Origin: JBHJHK01 sp050330975
Lineage (GTDB): Bacteria; Pseudomonadota; Gammaproteobacteria; Competibacterales; Competibacteraceae
DNA: 7,889 nt
Direction of reading: 5' to 3'
Assembly: GCA_050330975.1 (NCBI GenBank)
Contig: JBHJHK010000026.1
Location: 1 to 7,889, forward strand
The notes under the pieces were generated by a model, which had not been told where the DNA came from, searched no databases, and saw only the letters and a list, made by a program, of their open reading frames with translations. Of the stretch, positions 5,409 to 7,889 are shown one piece after another; positions within the stretch are counted from its first letter, which is position 1, and every line of letters starts with the position of its first letter. A program made the translations under genes and the position numbers.

Positions 5409-6526
5409 GACTGGGGCGCCGTCCCCGGGGGGGGCGGCGGCACACTGGGCACACCGGTGCGCACCCAGGTGTGAATCTGGGCCATCTTGGCGATGGCGGG
5501 GGGCGCCAGGACAAAGGGATAGAGGTCGGGCTGGCCCATGCTGCGGTTGAGGCTGTTGACGGCAAAGGTCAAGGGCAGCCAGGCGTCGAAGATCTCTTCG
5601 AAATCCTCCTCCTCAAAGGGATCGAAGTTGGCCCGGGTGGCCAGGCCCTCCCCTTGGCCCGTGCGGGGCCGCAGCCTAAGACCAAAGGCGTAGGCCGTCT
5701 CCAAGGTGTCGACCATGTGGAGGTAATGGGCCCAGGTCTCGGCCCAGTCCTCCCAGGGATGGGCGCTGGCATAGGCCGAGACAAAGCCCTGGGACCAGGC
5801 GGTGGCTGGGCCGTATTGGTAGTAGCCCTCCAACGCCTCGCCATAGTCGGCCCGCTCATCGCCATACATCTCCCGGAACTGGGTCAGACGGTCGGGGGCG
5901 GCGGCCACCAGGCGGTCCCAGTAGTAGTGCCCTACCTCGTGGCGCAAATGGCCCAACAGGGTGCGGTAGGGCTCCCCCAAGGCCAAGCGGGTCTTTTCCC
6001 GCTCGGCGTCATCGGCCTCGGCGATATTCAGGGTCACCAGCCCCTCGGCGTGGCCGGTGAAGACCCGCTGACGCTTGCCCTGGGGGTTGGTGACATCGGC
6101 CAGAAAGTCAAAGGCCAGGCCAAAATTGGGGTCGGTGGTCTTGCTGGTGATGGGCAGTTTTAACCGCAGCAGGGTGTAGATCAGGCGATGCTTGGCCACC
6201 TCGATCAAACGCCAGCGGCGGAGGTTGTCCGCCTCGTCGAGGTCGGGGATGGTGCGGTTGAGCTCACAGGCCGGACACAGGCCCTCTTCGGGGCCATTAT
6301 TGGCCGCGGGCACCAGCCAGTTACAGGCATCATAGGCGGCGTTGGCGCAGTAGCGCCACGGGGTGTCGGGGGCCGCCAGGGCTCGGTAGTTGCCGTCGCC
6401 CAACGGCTCCAAGGCGCTCAACACGCCGAGTTCGGGAATAAATCCCAAGGCGTGGCCACAGCGCTCACAGCGGACGTTTTCAAAATAGACCAGATTATGG
6501 CAGTGCTGGCACTCAAATAATTTCAC
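5402..6526 (-). CDS. putative zinc-ribbon metallopeptidase (HExxH; DUF2248/Peptidase_Mx type)
   Basis: This 374-residue protein belongs to a family of predicted cytoplasmic zinc peptidases with an N-terminal zinc ribbon; its substrate is unknown. KLFECQHCHNLVYFENVRCE (2-21) and RCGHALGF form the first ribbon, with cysteines at 6, 9, 20 and 23. A second cysteine group is C60, C68, C84 and C87 (WRYCANAAYDACNW, then LCPAC). The metallopeptidase site is HEVGH at 196-200 within LRHEVGHYYWDRL. HPWEDWAETWAHYLHMVDTL (256-275) is the family's second signature and probably supplies a further metal ligand. The C-terminus is a proline run (VPPPPPGTA). The GTG at 6526 is chosen over the ATG at 6565 because GAGGTG lies 7 bases upstream and the protein then begins MKLFECQHC, as family members do. 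It has no signal peptide. Convergent with the parvulin gene, it is transcribed alone. Confidence 0.9.
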   Translation of the reverse strand: MKLFECQHCHNLVYFENVRCERCGHALGFIPELGVLSALEPLGDGNYRALAAPDTPWRYCANAAYDACNWLVPAANNGPEEGLCPACELNRTIPDLDEADNLRRWRLIEVAKHRLIYTLLRLKLPITSKTTDPNFGLAFDFLADVTNPQGKRQRVFTGHAEGLVTLNIAEADDAEREKTRLALGEPYRTLLGHLRHEVGHYYWDRLVAAAPDRLTQFREMYGDERADYGEALEGYYQYGPATAWSQGFVSAYASAHPWEDWAETWAHYLHMVDTLETAYAFGLRLRPRTGQGEGLATRANFDPFEEEDFEEIFDAWLPLTFAVNSLNRSMGQPDLYPFVLAPPAIAKMAQIHTWVRTGVPSVPPPPPGTAPQSQ

Positions 6527-6533
6527 CGCAGGA

Positions 6534-6557
6534 CACCTCGTAAACCCTCGCGGGTTT
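6534..6557 (-). promoter_or_regulatory. peptidase ribosome binding site with adjacent hairpin
   Basis: On the minus strand GAGGTG (6534-6539) lies 7 bases before the GTG start at 6526. Two bases upstream of it is a perfect 6-base stem, AAACCC and GGGTTT with a 4-base loop (6542-6557). The ribosome binding site decides the GTG start. The hairpin is close enough to influence ribosome access, but that is inference. Confidence 0.6.
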
Positions 6558-6607
6558 GGAATCATCAGTTGGAAGAATCACGCTTTTCAGCTGCCGTCAA
6601 GCTTCAT

Positions 6608-6633
6608 TTGACACATTTCTCGGGCAGGATAAT
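6608..6633 (+). promoter_or_regulatory. promoter-like TTGACA with GATAAT inside a small palindrome
   Basis: TTGACA (6608-6613) is a perfect -35 hexamer and GATAAT (6628-6633) a good -10, but the spacing is only 14 bases, short for sigma-70; TAATGC at 16 bases is an alternative. The -10 lies in the loop of a perfect inverted repeat GGGCA (6622-6626) and TGCCC (6633-6637), as expected of a repressor or activator site. It would fire rightward, about 300 bases before the EEP gene. Confidence 0.3.
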
Positions 6634-6645
6634 GCCCTCGCGGCT

Positions 6646-6673
6646 GGAGGTGTTTTACCGTGAAATAACCTCC
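6646..6673 (+). repeat. GGAGGT/ACCTCC hairpin carrying a two-codon mini-ORF
   Basis: GGAGGT (6646-6651) and ACCTCC (6668-6673) form a perfect 6-base stem, followed inward by a 2-base mismatch and three T-A pairs, with loop 6657-6662. The left arm is a strong Shine-Dalgarno sequence on the plus strand, and 8 bases after it comes GTG AAA TAA (6660-6668), a possible start-lysine-stop mini-ORF. In RNA the ribosome binding site would be paired with the right arm. Confidence 0.4.
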
Positions 6674-6853
6674 TGTAACAAAGTTGTCATTTTAAAACTC
6701 CGGGCGTTTCCAGGCGGTGGATTGGTACACTAACGGCGATCCTCGGTTTGGATACGCCCGGGGGAAACCGCGGGTTGGCGTGGCCCCATCGACGACCACA
6801 GATCGCTGTATTGAGGGAGTTCCCCACCCGTTGTGGTGGTTGGCCACACCTGG

Positions 6854-6896
6854 GGGTGGTTCATTTTTGACAGTTCCACCCTTCGTCTTCAATAAG
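6854..6896 (+). promoter_or_regulatory. likely promoter of the EEP gene, overlapped by an inverted repeat
   Basis: TTGACA (6867-6872) is followed after 18 bases by AATAAG (6891-6896), a 4-of-6 match to TATAAT. Transcription would start near 6903 and give a leader of about 40 bases before the ATG at 6944, a sensible arrangement. The -35 lies between the arms of a perfect inverted repeat GGGTGG (6854-6859) and CCACCC (6876-6881), a candidate operator. Confidence 0.45.
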
Positions 6897-6943
6897 CGGC
6901 CCTTGGGTATCGACCCATCGACCTGGAAAACACGGACTTCACC

Positions 6944-7889
6944 ATGAATACCATCGGCATTCCCGGACAACCGTCCCCTGTCAGTTCTTTTGACGACAAC
7001 CGCACCTCGGAACCGGCGGCGAATATGCGGCTGCCGGAGACCCTGGCAGCCACCCCCGAGGGGGGCCGCGGGCCCCGGGTGATGACGGGCTTTGGCGGCG
7101 AGACCACCGCGCCTCCCATCCAGGAGACCGTCACCGCTGTCACCTGGAATGTGGAGTCCGGGGGCGCCGATCCCCGGGTCTTGGCCCGACAGGCCGCCAC
7201 CTTGGCCGAGCGCGGCGTGGATGTCATGGGTCTCCAGGAGGTGGACAGTCAGTCGTGGCTCGATCAAATGAGCGGCGAGATGACCGGTGCCGCGGGTCAG
7301 TCCTTTGGCTCGGTCTTGGGCACCACCGGCGGCAATCCCGGCGCCAGTCGGGGCAACGACTTTTTGGGGGTGGTTTACAACCAAGACACCCTGGAGCTCA
7401 AGGGCACCGAGGAGCTCAACGACATCAACCGCGACGGCCGCGGTCGGGCGCCCTTGGTGGCCCATTTTGAGCACAAGGACACGGGTCAAGAGTTCTTGTT
7501 TGTGGTCAACCACCTGCGGCGGGGCAGCGGCGCCCGCCGGGAAGACGAGGCCCAAGACCTCAACGATTGGGCCCAAAAGCAGGACTTGCCGGTCCTCAAC
7601 GTCGGCGATTTCAACTGGGACTACGACCTCAACACCGGCGCCCCCGAACCCGACAACCGGGCCATGGATTATCTCACTGAGGATGGGGTACACAACTGGG
7701 TGGAGCCCGAAAACAAGACCCAGACCTACAAGAGCACTCGCTACAATTCCATCCTCGACGGCATCCTCACCGCCGGGGACGCCCAAAACTGGGGGGTGGC
7801 CGAGTCGCGGATCCTCAGCGAAGCCCCCTTTGACGGCCCCAACGACAAAAAGAACGCCGACCACATCCCCGTGCTCGCCACCTTTGTCC
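6944..7889 (+). CDS. endonuclease/exonuclease/phosphatase (EEP) family protein, 3' end cut by the window
   Basis: 315 codons are visible without a stop; the domain is nearly complete, so the stop should lie a little beyond the edge. EEP enzymes are metal-dependent phosphodiesterases or phosphatases acting on DNA, RNA, phosphoinositides or sphingomyelin. All core motifs are present: TWNVES (67-72) with N69, GLQEVD (96-101) with metal ligand E99, VVNHLRRG (187-194) with H190, NVGDFNWDYD (219-228) with D222 and N224, SILDGIL (269-275) with D272, and ADHIPVLATF (305-314) with D306 and H307. Residues 1-60 are rich in proline, glycine and threonine, look disordered, and contain no signal peptide. 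The ATG at 6944 is used because an in-frame TAA lies upstream and no other ATG or GTG intervenes; the ribosome binding site is weak. M28 is an alternative. The substrate cannot be told from the sequence. It could be cytoplasmic, or exported by a Sec-independent route. Confidence 0.88.
   Translation, partial: MNTIGIPGQPSPVSSFDDNRTSEPAANMRLPETLAATPEGGRGPRVMTGFGGETTAPPIQETVTAVTWNVESGGADPRVLARQAATLAERGVDVMGLQEVDSQSWLDQMSGEMTGAAGQSFGSVLGTTGGNPGASRGNDFLGVVYNQDTLELKGTEELNDINRDGRGRAPLVAHFEHKDTGQEFLFVVNHLRRGSGARREDEAQDLNDWAQKQDLPVLNVGDFNWDYDLNTGAPEPDNRAMDYLTEDGVHNWVEPENKTQTYKSTRYNSILDGILTAGDAQNWGVAESRILSEAPFDGPNDKKNADHIPVLATFV

Larger units (their letters stand above)
6527..6943. other. 417-base divergent intergenic region rich in hairpins and promoter-like sites
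   Basis: This region separates the leftward peptidase gene from the rightward EEP gene and is more A+T-rich in its first half than the flanking genes. No protein-coding gene with family features was seen on either strand. It contains two perfect TTGACA hexamers on the plus strand (6608 and 6867), several inverted repeats (6542-6557, 6622-6637, 6646-6673, 6744-6770 and 6854-6881), and an ATCGACC repeat at 6909-6915 and 6917-6923 just before the EEP start. The density of such elements suggests regulation of one or both flanking genes. Confidence 0.6.

Noticed and set aside
5405..6163. A 252-codon plus-strand open frame opposite the metallopeptidase
   Set aside because: The minus strand encodes HEVGH and the family signatures; the plus-strand product is antisense low-complexity Gly/Val/Leu sequence.
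6527..6565. ATG at 6565 as start of the metallopeptidase
   Set aside because: It has no Shine-Dalgarno sequence, whereas GTG at 6526 has GAGGTG at 7 bases and gives the expected MKLFECQHC N-terminus.
6574..6600. Minus-strand TTGACG (6595-6600) with a weak GATTCT 15 bases on as a peptidase promoter
   Set aside because: The -35 is good, but the -10 matches only about half of the consensus at short spacing, so it is not strong enough to list.
6692..7864. A 390-codon open frame on the minus strand opposite the EEP gene
   Set aside because: The plus strand in the same region encodes every EEP catalytic motif in order. The antisense translation is rich in Gly/Val/Pro with no family signature, as expected from antisense of a G+C-rich gene.

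Overview
The window is about two-thirds G+C with strongly biased third codon positions, and every recognisable gene is bacterial. The TPR protein, the PilZ protein and the threonine aldolase look like proteins of Pseudomonadota. The TPR protein recalls a family common in Alphaproteobacteria, so that class is the best guess, but this rests on recall and not on a search. No tRNA, rRNA, CRISPR array, insertion sequence or phage gene was seen. The content looks like ordinary chromosome with a few accessory-looking genes.

Layout. Positions 1-170 are very G+C-rich with no assignable gene. On the minus strand a membrane-anchored TPR protein (595-1206) is followed 40 bases downstream by a small PilZ-domain protein (171-554), a likely two-gene operon. 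A 272-base divergent intergenic region with a notable inverted repeat separates them from a plus-strand pair: low-specificity L-threonine aldolase (ltaE, 1479-2519) and, 19 bases later, an AlkA-type DNA-3-methyladenine glycosylase (2539-3180). After 200 bases comes a tight plus-strand cluster of three envelope genes: an exported protein with a cysteine-rich tail (3381-4046), a TlpA-like thioredoxin with a CPPC site (4051-4599), and a membrane-anchored parvulin-type isomerase (4596-5408). The isomerase overlaps by 7 bases, tail to tail, with a minus-strand zinc-ribbon metallopeptidase (5402-6526). A 417-base intergenic region rich in hairpins and promoter-like hexamers follows. The window ends inside an endonuclease/exonuclease/phosphatase (EEP) family gene (6944 to the edge) that has all expected catalytic motifs but no signal peptide.

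How the genes fit together. The clearest functional unit is 3381-5408: gaps of 4 bases and then a 4-base GTGA overlap imply coupled expression of a secreted cysteine-rich protein, a thiol-disulfide protein and a proline-isomerase-like chaperone. I infer a dedicated folding or redox module for the first gene's product; this is the most interesting candidate for an undescribed system here. The TPR-PilZ pair may be a small cyclic-di-GMP-responsive envelope unit. The remaining genes are housekeeping or stand-alone enzymes.
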